From assembly GCA_022376515.1 (NCBI GenBank), contig WTXI01000077.1, forward strand, positions 92,011 through 156,010: 64,000 bases of DNA. Direction: 5' to 3'. The stretch comes from Lactifluus volemus. Taxonomy: Eukaryota; Basidiomycota; Agaricomycetes; Russulales; Russulaceae. Made by a program: the position numbers and the translations under genes. Below are positions 21,291 to 30,843 of the stretch, one piece after another; position 1 is the first letter of the stretch, and each line of letters begins with the position of its first letter. The notes below the pieces were generated by a model. That model ran no database searches. It was not told where the DNA came from and saw nothing but the letters and a program-made list of their open reading frames with translations.

Positions 21291-21596
21291 CCCTTTTTAG
21301 CTTACCCTTAGCTACTTACAGCACTGTAATGTGAACTCAAAACACGTGGTGTAATCCCAACAGCTTGAGCTGCGCATTAACACCAACCTTGTTGGTCTAT
21401 ACTGTTGACTAACAAAAATTACAACTGATGAAGTTGTGACATACAATGCAATAATTTATTAATAAAGCGGTCCCGGTCATGAGTGAATGCGTTGATATCC
21501 TGGCGATCCTCGTACACGTGCTCGCTCCCGCCTTCAAGTTCGGTGGTGTCATCGTGCGTCCTTTTCGACATGAATGTATCTTTCTTCTAGACCTCA
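21291..21596. repeat. Downstream flank of Crinkler copy B (duplicated at 26212-26428)
   Basis: Shares AACAGCTTGAGCTGCGCATT and the following bases with 26250-26340. It probably contains the 3' UTR of the Crinkler gene. The repeat begins near 21331 and 26219. Confidence 0.6.
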
Positions 21597-22965
21597 GCAT
21601 CGAGTGACTCGATGCGATTCCGGATGTTTCCAGGCGAACGTCTCTCATTTTGTATAACCGACGTTAGGTTATACATGTCGAATAAGGCACCAAACAGCTG
21701 GGATGGTTGCGTCCAGTCTTGGACGTCCTCGATATAGGAAACCTAGAACCAGTGAGACATCGCAGGATTGTTCGGATTCAGATGCACATACATTAGGATC
21801 GAGGCGATCAGGCTGAAAAACGAGATACCGAAGCGCCGTACCATTGTTCTTGACATAGAGTGCCACGACAATGAACGGGTTCGACTCATCATCGTCTAAC
21901 AGCTGCCGCCCAAGTCGGGCCACACACGCAGCCTGAAGAAGCATCCGATATCGATCACCTTCACTTTTCTCCGATTGGACTTCAACCAAAAGAGACACCA
22001 AGCGATCAACAGACAGGTGAAAATCGCTTCGTGGGGTGTGGCGGTAGTGTTTCCCCTCGCGTTCGATAGAATTGGCATTGACGATAAGGCTGAACGGCCA
22101 GTCGGAATGACTGCAACAAATGTAAACCTCTGGAGCAAATAATAGAACGAACAATAAAAGAAATACGCACAATGCGTGATGCTCCCTCAAGCCGAAAACC
22201 GAGTGAAAATACGAGCCTAACTCGTCAAAGAAATACCGGACGTGATCCTCGTTGACGACGGAGCTTTTCCAACACTTGGCGAGAAACGCGCTTGCAAGAT
22301 GGCACAATACATGGATGTTGGAGACGCTGTCACTTTGCTCAACGTCCTTGGGGGCGTGTTGAAAGTATTCGCCAAATTCGGGAATGTTTTCCTGGAAGAA
22401 TGAGAGGTCCTGTGACGACTTTCAATGACCAAACTGGTATGTGATCAAAAAAACAAACATACTGCATCAGACTGAATGCGACGCCGCTGCCCCAGTTTAC
22501 TTCTAAATTCATTGAGAAACTCCGGTTCAGTGTCAAGAAATTCAGAGATCCCGTTAGGCGCGAGGGCAGCCCGCCCAAAGCTTCCTTGAACCGCTTTGAT
22601 AGTGATCGAGGGCCAAAGTTCGGGTCGTCCGGCATCAGCCATCGTCGAGCTGACGATTCCACCCGGAACGTATACGAGGATATTGACCGTCTCCTCTGGT
22701 GGTTGAATCGGGAATATTTTGGACAGTTTGCGAGACGGGAGAACCAGCTCCGATTTGTCGGCCAATTCCGCCAACTGTCTGAGATTGTCGCCCTCATAGA
22801 ATTCGGTCTGATAGAGGATGAGCCTATCAGCGTCGATATTCTTGAATATTCCCGAAAAATGGCTTCTCTCAGATGGCCAACAGTCTGCGAGCTTTCAATC
22901 TCGATAGGGAACGTGTATCTGTGTAGATAGACCACATAGACGAATAGTAGTAGTTTCTCAGCCAT
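21597..22965 (-). pseudogene. Crinkler (CRN) family protein, copy B, inactivated by a 10-bp deletion
   Basis: Nearly identical to copy C (26429-27817) with the same four-exon layout and a stop at 21597. The N-terminus MAEKLLLFVYVVYLHRYTFP and the ubiquitin-like header begin normally. At about 22845 ten bases present in copy C are missing, with GAA on both sides of the gap, so the frame is lost from residue about 46. The later exons (HVRYFFDELGSYFHSVFGL, DFHLSVDRLVSLLVEVQSEK, the LDPN-V junction and the terminal exon) keep their splice sites. That suggests recent loss. Confidence 0.85.
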
Positions 22966-23069
22966 GATTGCGAGGGCCAAGAGTCGTGAGAGGAGTTGGT
23001 CGTAGTGTCGTCGAAAGGGGCTTGGGCAATTTCATAAGGACCTAACAAACATCAACAAACATCAGTTAA

Positions 23070-23530
23070 TACACCTCCCCGGCGAGTGGCGTAAATCATT
23101 GCCCAAAGAGAGCATGCAGAATAACCACGACGCGGGTCGAGCTCGCAGCACCCCGGCATGAATCATTGGTATGCTCGTTATAAATAACACTCTTGGCGTG
23201 AGTTATTATAATTGATCGCGAAGCGCGATGTTATAATTGTCACAACGGCCACACGGCTTTGGAGAAAAGACGATGAAGGCAAGACAGTTTGTGATACGTG
23301 AGCGTCCCCGAGACCATTTGAATCTGGACAGTTCTCATTATACGTGTCTTCACTCTCTTCACCGACATGCAGTTGCGGGCTTTAGTATGTCTCATAATGT
23401 TAGCTTCTCAAGCTGATTCGGAAATGTTCCAAGTTTGGTTCCGTCCGTCCGATCTCGATGAAATCAGATGTATTTCGCAAGCGTTCCCGGCGTGACGCCC
23501 GTCATGGTAGCGGCAGTGGCACGTAAAGAA
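23070..23530 (+). pseudogene. GATA factor fragment, copy 2 (finger 2 region)
   Basis: Homologous to 950-1400. Finger 2 is recognisable (CYNC at about 23230, [10 protein letters not shown]), but two bases are missing between CYNC and the TPLW-equivalent, so the finger is frameshifted, and CNA is changed to CDT. The GTGAGC donor and the GCAG acceptor before the 12-nt exon remain. Similarity ends near 23520. Confidence 0.75.
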
Positions 23531-24151
23531 TAGAATCTAAAGACAGTGACCATACTTACTATGACTAATGTGAGTACAAAAAAGCCTCCTTAGCCATGAG
23601 GTCAAGAGCTCTAAATATCTAAGGTACGATGACGAAGGTAAGGTCACTCTGACGTCTCATGTTTCAAATGCACGCGCCCAATTTCGGTTTGAACAATACC
23701 AAACAGAAGCATGGCACTCATGAGTCCGGCACTTGCTCGAGTAAAGTGCAAATGAGGTCTGGATAATACCTGCCAATACTACCACCTCGAAGCGGGGTTT
23801 TTCCCATCCCGCCCATCTCTCAGGCGGTGATGGCGCTGGCCACGACACAGCCATCTACTTGCCCGTACACGTATTGGAGCCCATCAAGACAGGGAATATG
23901 TGTACGCCGCCTAACATTAGATAGGGCTCAGCTTCGCATTGTTCAGGGCATGGCCTTAAATCTGGAGCGGCGGCCTTGGACAAATACATGGAATACCCAA
24001 TACGACTGCACCTCGTCAGGCACAATGTACTCGTATAATAGCAAAATGTACCAGACACCACGCGCCGGCCAGCAAACTCAATTGAGCCTCAACCATAAAA
24101 CGGTTCAACGTGGACGTAACTTACTTGACAGTTATGACGATGACTTTCACC
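23531..24151. other. Intergenic, nothing recognised
   Basis: Between the GATA fragment and the ELP6 stop. Only short open frames. It is the left edge of the unique island. Confidence 0.4.
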
Positions 24152-25047
24152 TTACAGGACCGCATTCCCTGTCCCACGCTCAAAGTATGTAGCGTGATAC
24201 TCCCCCAGACGATACTGTAATGCACGGCTGCGTGGTATGACGCGTCGGGGTGGGCCAACGAGCGCTGCCCCTGCGTGCAGCGAGATCTATGGAATTGAAC
24301 TTGTTTCAGTATGCAACAGCCGAAGGGAGTCGAGGTACCTCGCCGCTGACCGCCCCACTCTTCCCGCTGGAGAGGGGGAGCACTTCGATGTGGTATGCAG
24401 AGAGCTGGAGCAGTATTCTCAAGACATTATCGAGGTCGTCGAGTGCAGCAATGTGGTATCGTACGGCTAGTAAAACGCCGCTCTGTGTATTGAGGCGAGT
24501 TTGGATAAAAGCGGTAGGGGATGGAGAGGTATTTCAGAACTCGCCTTTGCACAACATGCCACGAGCGCGCGCACAAAGCGCGAAACGTCTACCGAGGAAT
24601 GTCCGATCCACTCAAAGCATGCGAGCTCATCAAAAATGAGGAGAGGAGGTATGGCACCACGTATTCTTTCAATAGAGTCTCGTATCATGTCGAGTAGGGG
24701 TAAGAGGGTAATCCCCTCGGATGGAGACAGGTCAGGGATTCGAGTTGGGACATCGATGAAGACGATAGAACCCTGCTCTAATTTTTGTGTCATGTTGAAG
24801 CCCTAAGTTTCACAGAAAACTGAGAGGAAGGATGAAAAATACACCAAGAACTCACCGAGCGCGATGCAATGGCGTTCCACTTTGCGAGATCTTGGGACGT
24901 TGAAATGATGATGCACTTTCCATCGGGTGAGCCCTTGATAAACTCTGATAATAATTGGTGCAAAAGGAAATCTCCGGGGGATGCAAGATGGTCCGTGATA
25001 ACTATGGGACCAGAGTGAGTTAATAGTTGGTTGGCAGAAAAAGACAT
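24152..25047 (-). CDS. ELP6: Elongator complex protein 6
   Basis: Four exons join in phase: 24856-25047, 24545-24802, 24339-24482 and 24152-24286, giving 242 residues, close to the usual length of Elp6. Recognisable blocks are GPIVITDHLASPGDFLLHQL at the N-terminus, the RecA-like core strand with PLLIFDELACFEW (about residue 118), AVRYHIAALDDLD, and HIEVLPLSSGKSGAVSGE, then a C-terminus ending in FERGTGNAVL. Elp6 is one of three RecA-like subunits (Elp4-5-6) of the Elongator ring that supports tRNA wobble-uridine modification; family members lack a canonical Walker A, as here. The intron between exons 2 and 3 has a GC donor (AAG|GCGAGT); the others are GT-AG. It faces COG3 head-to-head with about 140 bp between them. 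Confidence 0.88.
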
Positions 25048-25183
25048 TGCAGATAAGATTAGCTTTTTTCTCTGTTGAAAATCCCGACTCGTTGATGGCC
25101 TCCACAGCGCAAATACCAGTCTGAATATTTGCCCTCAACAACAAAAATCTGCTCTCTCTATCGAATAATGAGAAAATAAAGAG
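25048..25183. promoter_or_regulatory. Shared divergent promoter region of ELP6 and COG3
   Basis: Short interval between the ELP6 start (minus strand) and the first recognisable COG3 frame (plus strand). Its promoter role is inferred from the head-to-head layout. No specific site is claimed. Confidence 0.35.
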
Positions 25184-26219
25184 ATGCTGAGACCAAATGC
25201 CTGGCGGCCCTCAAGGCTGCTGCTGAGCGGAGACTCGGACCCTATCTACCAATATCCACAGTCAGAGTCAGTCGATATTATCCATTGGAATCATCTCAGC
25301 ATCATTACAGCCTTCACAAGAGGACTCTTCCCGTCCATCAACTCCCCTACAACGCAAACTTGGTTCAAGTTCCCGTCTTCCCACGCCGACGGGCTCGCGT
25401 CGCCGCACTCAACCGGCTGTTTGCCTACGCACATGCCCTCCAGCCGAAGCAGCCAGGCTCCACAGCAATTTTACTACTAGTTCGCGCTGATAGACCGCTC
25501 AGTGGCGCACAACCAGGAGGCACACTTTCGACAGCTTCTCTTGCGCGTCTCGGAACATCTCGACAGGCTCGTCGGCCGCATTGACCAAGCCGATGCAGAG
25601 GTTGGGAGTATTTTGGATAAGTGGAAAGGGGTGGAGGAGGGCAGAAAAGATCTGCAGGGCGTGAACCAAAAGCTGTTCGATATGCGGGTGCGTATCGCCT
25701 CACTTTCTCGGATGCGTGGAGGAGCTTGATATTTTATTTGCGTCGTCGTTTTACAGGATCAATTGGTGGAGTTGCAAGCGGCAATTGGGACGACCTTGGG
25801 ATACTTTCAGGACATGCGACGCGCCTGCTCAATCGGACATCTGCATCGAATTTCTCGAATCCCACGTACGATTTATTTTTCTCTGTTTGGACGTGCTCTT
25901 CTTACCTCTCCACCCTCCTCCGGGGACAGTGAATTAGAAAGAAGCGGAAGTCTATCTCCTACGAGTCCGGCAAGGTATGACGCGTGCAATGGTGCTCATT
26001 AAAATGTATTTTGTTGGATCCCTCCGCGCACTCACCCAGGATGTCTCGCGACGGCTGTTCGAACAGGTACCTCCCTGCGATGCCTCTTCTTTACACGCGT
26101 TTCACCACCGTAGCTGGACAGCTTGCACCTGTTCTTGGAGGATTTGGGTGCCGTGCCCACTCACACCCTGAGGCCTGAGGACCTGGGTGCTCTGCTCTCA
26201 GAGTACTGTACCGTGAACT
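25184..26219 (+). pseudogene. COG3: COG3 (Golgi tethering complex subunit), 5' fragment, truncated and mutated
   Basis: Reads as the N-terminal third of conserved oligomeric Golgi subunit 3 (Sec34): ALKAAAERR, then QAPQQFYY-stop-FALIDRSVAHNQEAHFRQLL, DQLVELQAAIGTTLGYF after an intron, CIEFLESH, and after another intron KEAEVYLLRVRQGMTRA with MYFVGSLRALTQDVSRRL, then LLYTRF. Defects: an in-frame TAG at 25478-25480 where the family has Trp, internal frame changes near 25830, 26068 and 26170, and abrupt loss of homology at 26219, where sequence shared with the flank of Crinkler copy B begins. COG3 normally has about 800-900 residues. A full copy is expected elsewhere in the genome. Confidence 0.8.
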
Positions 26220-26428
26220 CAAACACGTGATGTAATGTCTTCTCATCCCAACAGCTTGAGCTGCGCATTAACACCAACCTTGTTGGTCTGTATTGTTGAC
26301 TAAAAATTACAATTGATGAAGTTGTGACATACAATGCAATAAATGTTGTCCAGGTATCAGGTATGTACTAGTAGCGCGGTCCCAGTCCCAGTCCTAGTGA
26401 ATGCGTCGATAACCTCGCGATCCTCCTT
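26212..26428. repeat. Downstream flank of Crinkler copy C (duplicate of 21320-21596)
   Basis: Shares AACAGCTTGAGCTGCGCATT and neighbouring bases with 21359-21480. Its left edge marks the COG3 truncation point. Confidence 0.7.
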
Positions 26429-27817
26429 TTAGACCTCAGCATCGAGTGACTCGATGCGATTCCGGATGTTTCCAGGCGAACGTCTCTCATTTTGTATAAC
26501 CGACGTTAGGTTATACATATCGAATAAGGCACCAAACAGCTGGGATGGTTGCGTCCAGTCTTGTACGTCCTCGACATAGGAAACCTAGAACCAGTGAGAA
26601 ATCGCAGGATTGTTCGGATTCAGATGCACATACATTAGGATCGAGGCGATCAGGCTGAAAAACGAGATACCGAAGCGCCGTACCATTGTTCTTGACATAG
26701 AGTGCCACGACAATGAACGGTTTCGACTCATCATCGTCTAACAGCTGCCGCCCAAGTCGGGCCACACACGCAGCCTGAAGAAGCATCCGATATCGATCGC
26801 CTTCACTTTTCTCCGATTGGACTTCAACCAAAAGAGACACCAAGCGATCAACAGACAGGTGAAAATCGCTTCGTGGGGTGTAGCGGTAGTGTTTCCCCTC
26901 GCGTTCGATAGAATTGGCATCGACGATAAGGCTGAACGGCCAGTCGGAATCACTGCAACAAATGTAAACCTCTGGAGCAAATAATAGAACGAACAATAAA
27001 AGAAAATACGCACAATGCGTGATGCTCCCTCAAGCCGAAAACCGAGTGAAAATACGAGCCTAACTCGTCAAAGAAATACCGGACGTGATCCTCGTTGACG
27101 ACGGAGCTTTTCCAACACTTGGCGAGAAACGCGCTTGCAAGATGGCACAATACATGGATGTTGGAGACGCTGTCACTTTGCTCAACGTCCTTGGGGGCGT
27201 GTTGAAAGTATTCGCCAAATTCGGGAATGTGTTCCTGGAAGGATGAGATGTCCTGTGACGACTTTCAATGACCAAACTGGTATGTGATCAAAAAACAAAC
27301 GTACTGCATCAGACTGAATGCGACGCCGCTGCCTCAGTTTACTTCTAAATTCATTGAGAAACTCCGGTTCAGTGCCAAGAAATTCGGAGATCCCGTTAGG
27401 CGCGAGGGCAGCCCGCCCAAAGCTTCCTTGAACCGCTTTGATAGTGATCGAGGGCCAAAGTTCGGGTCGTCCGGCATCAGCCATCGTCGAGCTGACGATT
27501 CCACCCGGAACGTATACGAGGATATTGACCGTCTCCTCTGGTGGTTGAATCGGGAATATTTTGGACAGTTTGCGAGACGGGAGAACCAGCTCCGATTTGT
27601 CGGCCAATTCCGCCAACTGTCTGAGATTGTCGCCCTCATAGAATTCGGTCTGATAGAGGATGAGCCTATCAGCGTCGATATTCTTGAAGTCGTTAGAATA
27701 TTCCCGAAAAATGGCTTCTCTCAGATGGCCAACAGTCTGCGAGCTTTCAATCTCGATAGGGAACGTGTATCTGTGTAGATAAACCACATAGACGAATAGT
27801 AGTAGTGTATTAGCCAT
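26429..27817 (-). CDS. Crinkler (CRN) family protein with PD-(D/E)XK-like C-terminus, copy C, intact
   Basis: Exons 27305-27817, 27010-27252, 26634-26969 and 26429-26584 join in phase 0 (415 residues; an ATG five codons upstream is possible). Residues 1-115 form the CRN ubiquitin-like header: VYLHRYTFPIEIESSQTVGH, NIDADRLILYQTEF, RKLSKIFPIQPP. Residues about 172-250 form a helical middle with DHVRYFFDELGSYF. Residues about 253-364 look like a PD-(D/E)XK/REase-type domain: DFHLSVDRLVSLLVEVQSEK, then MLLQAACVARLG. The acidic E-x-Q replaces the usual E-x-K, so catalysis is uncertain. The last exon ends IRNRIESLDAEV. CRN proteins occur in oomycetes, chytrids and some basidiomycetes, as secreted effectors or as intragenomic/inter-organism conflict proteins. 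No classical signal peptide is visible. The role is inferred. Confidence 0.82.
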
Positions 27818-27917
27818 AATAGCGAGGGCCAAGAGTCGTGAGAGGAGTTGGTCGTAGTGTTGTCGAAAGGGGCTTGGTGGGCAATTTCATAAGGACCCAA
27901 CAAACATCAACAAACAT

Positions 27918-28690
27918 CATTGAGCATGCAGAATAACCACGACGCGGGTCGAGCTCGCAGCACCCCGGCATGAATCGTTGGTATGCTCGTTATAAATAAC
28001 ACTCTTGGCGTGAGTTATTATAATTGATCGCGAAGCACGATGTTATAATTGTCACAACGGCCACACGGCTTTGGAGAAAAGACGATGAAGGCAAGACAGT
28101 TTGTGATGCGTGAGTGTCCCTGAGACCATTTGAATCTGGACAACTCTCATTATACGTGTCTTTCACTCTCTTCACCGACATGCGGTTGCGGGCTTTAGTA
28201 TGTCTCATAATGTTAGCTTCTCAAGCTGATTCGCGAAATATTCCAAGTTTGGTTCCGTCCGATCTCGATGAAATCAGATGTAATTCGCAAGCGTTCCCGG
28301 CGTGACGCCCGTCGTGGTAGCGGCAGTGGCATTGGAAGTGGCAGACCCGATTGGCAAGTCCCGGCGCATCTCGCCGACCCATCAACGTCGATGCTGGATG
28401 TGGCTTTTCACCCACACTGGTTGCCGACTCTAACGCCAGTGCGATTGACGACCTCGGTGTTGATTCTACTTCCGGGAACAACGGCAATAACGGTAGTGGA
28501 GGCCGCTTTGGTATATGCCACCGCCACAGGGTGATCTAATCGGTGCTCTCGGTGCGACCTGTGCATGGAATTACCCATCGCTCAACTCGTCCAAATTCCC
28601 GGGGCTATACCATCCCGATCTGCTGTCGCACCTGTACCCTGCGGACTACGCCGGAGACACCTCCAAGGGAGAAGGCGGATTCTAGATACG
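27918..28690 (+). pseudogene. GATA factor fragment, copy 3
   Basis: Homologous to 960-1740 and to copy 2. It has the same two-base loss in finger 2 as copy 2. The acceptor before the 12-nt exon has become GG. The downstream part keeps KSDVIRKRSRRDARRGSGSG and, in another frame, GFSPTLVADSNASA and STSGN, ending in a TAG at about 28685. Not functional. Confidence 0.8.
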
Positions 28691-29097
28691 CTGTGCTAAA
28701 TGCAGCAACGATTCCGCAACCGAACTGCCGAGTTCAGTGGTTTCGAATTATTCCTTTGGCGGAGATAGCAGTGGCTTCTCGACTAACAGCAGCGCGACGT
28801 TTTGTTCGGGCTCTGCACGCGGCTTGATGGACTTTTCCTTTTCTGATGACTGCAACCTTTCGACTGGGGAAAAAAAACAACACAATTGTCATTGTACCTG
28901 AACCGCAGCAGAAGGATCGAGTTTGTACTTGGAAAAATCATATGCAATTCATGGATTTGATGGGGCTTTGAACCCTCCGCTCAACATGGTAAATATGACG
29001 TCCATCCTTTTTTTTGGTTGTACAGTACCGTGACTTTGATATTACTACATTGCAATTGAAACTGCTACTTCCCTCGTACAAAAACCCCCAGCCAGCC
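28691..29097. repeat. Spacer including inverted relative of 2515-2660
   Basis: 28930-29095 matches 2515-2660 on the opposite strand, for example CATGGATTTGATGGG against its complement near 2640. 28691-28930 shows no recognised feature. Confidence 0.55.
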
Positions 29098-29222
29098 TGA
29101 GAGATGGCGGTAATTGTTTGCCAGGTAGTTGCACGAGCCTTTAGGAAAGCGACGGCGATAGCCCCATGAAGGAGGAATAAACTCATTGTATGCGTTGTAA
29201 ATGCCAAGTGCTGTGACTAGAG
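29098..29222 (-). pseudogene. GH15 glucoamylase fragment (short)
   Basis: About 120 bp match part of the last GH15 exon (compare 37405-37530 and 19815-19940), including AGGTAGTTGCACGA and GAGGAATAAA on the plus strand. No reading frame is kept. Confidence 0.75.
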
Positions 29223-29420
29223 CGAGGTAGTGGATGATGCCGCGTACTATATTCAGATTACTAGGTCATCAAAGTGACGTCGTCGCGCTGGAGTTCAGCT
29301 AAACTATAGACTCGTGACATGACCAAACTGGTGACTGCAACCAGGTGCACATGAAGAAAAAAGCCTTGGCTTACATACAACTTGGCGCAGTTGAACGGAG
29401 ATCAGGAAACACCTCGATCA
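29223..29420. repeat. Dispersed repeat R, copy 3
   Basis: Similar to 20700-20925 and 3560-3700 (GTGGATGATGCC, ACTAGGTCATC, GACATGACCAAAC). Confidence 0.65.
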
Positions 29421-29990
29421 CGTGAGCATTGGCGCTCCGATCGTGATTGGACAGAAGATGAATTCGCGCAAGCCAGGCCGACGGCCCACGTCACCACCGA
29501 TGTGGAGAACCTTCAATACACATCCATCTATATCGACCTGAAAGTTTGTATCTGGAATGATTTGGGTGGTCGCCCGTTTGTAGCTGAGCACGGCCCTCGG
29601 CAGTCTGTCGATACGCACGGGCGATGGGTACACCGAATAAACTCCAATGCACGTCATTATCACCCGGCCACCGAGAGGGAGGAGCAGCAACAGCCGCCTT
29701 CGCCAAGCCTGAGCGAGCGCAACCGGACGCCAACTCTACCACCAAGGACGGCATATATTGTCTCTTGGAACGAATTGATATGAACAAGTCGGATGACCGT
29801 GGACATGGTCGAGGACGTCCCCCACATTGAAAACCTTATTCACGGCAAGGTGTACGGGATAGTTCTAGTGGGAGCCGCAGGCCGCAGTAGTCCACTGGCG
29901 CTGTAGTCACGGATCAGCGAGACTTCACGCTTCACGCCCAACATGTATGTCACCTGCGCTATCATTGTCAGATCGTATGCAACAAAACTG
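29421..29990 (+). pseudogene. Fragment of the 953-codon gene, 3' part (second copy)
   Basis: Matches 11570-12240: SREHW, ENLQYTSIY, DLGGRPFVAEHGPRQSVD, SLSERNRTPTLPPR and RGHGRGRP are recognisable. Internal deletions and shifts are present and the CATTG... C-terminus is degenerate. It continues into the 3' flank homologous to 12243-12500. Confidence 0.8.
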
Positions 29991-30843
29991 AAATTTGCTC
30001 AACCAAATCCTGGCCGCCGCATAATACGTCCCATTTCCAATGCCACAGCAAGTTTTCTTCTCATTTGGTTCTGTTTCCATACATACGCTATATTCGTTTG
30101 AATCTTTTTCTCCCATCTTCGGAGCTCCACCATTGACTCGGTGGGTGTCCTATTTTGTCTTCTAACACCCCGGTGAGCCTTGCCGCACTGAGTTATCCTT
30201 TATTAAGATGCAGTTCGAAATAATGTGTACACCTCATGTATATACCCATGCCCCACACGAAATTCAAACCTTCTGTGCTTCTTGGGGCCACGCCTATGGA
30301 CTTGTGCGGTCTTGTGAGGCTCCGCCGAAGAAAGTAGTTCAAGTTGTTAACAACACTATGACCCTAAGCTCGAGATGACGGCGTGGTTGGAAGGTGAATA
30401 ATGCAACTCACTTGCACATACTCAGGTCTGCCCACACGTCTGCTTCGGAATCTTCACTTTGTTCCTGTACTGTACATTCCAGAACGATTAATACTGTTTC
30501 AGAGTCTCCGTGACGAGGGCTTTTTGAATCGCGCAGTTGCACACGATTCTACTTGAAAGAGTGAGTAAAAGAGGAAGGCAGGGAAACGGTGGCCAGAGTG
30601 ACCATGGTGACCGTGATAGGAAATATGGTAGACGCAACAGAGAAAGCACCGTGGTGCGGGGCTGTTGGATTTTGGTCGTCTCGGCGTTCGTGTCGCTTTA
30701 GGCAACGACGCGTCATTATGTAATGTCCTTCCTGATATAGACACGATAACGTGTTTGCCTCAAGGCATCGATGCATCAACCTGTCACTCAGTTCTCCGTC
30801 AAACATTCACCATTACTACACCCCAGGTCCTCAAATCTCCAGA
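29991..30843. repeat. Duplicated intergenic block upstream of NLR copy 2
   Basis: Counterpart of 12243-13134 with diverged sequence. It probably carries the promoter of NLR copy 2. No gene is recognised. Confidence 0.6.
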
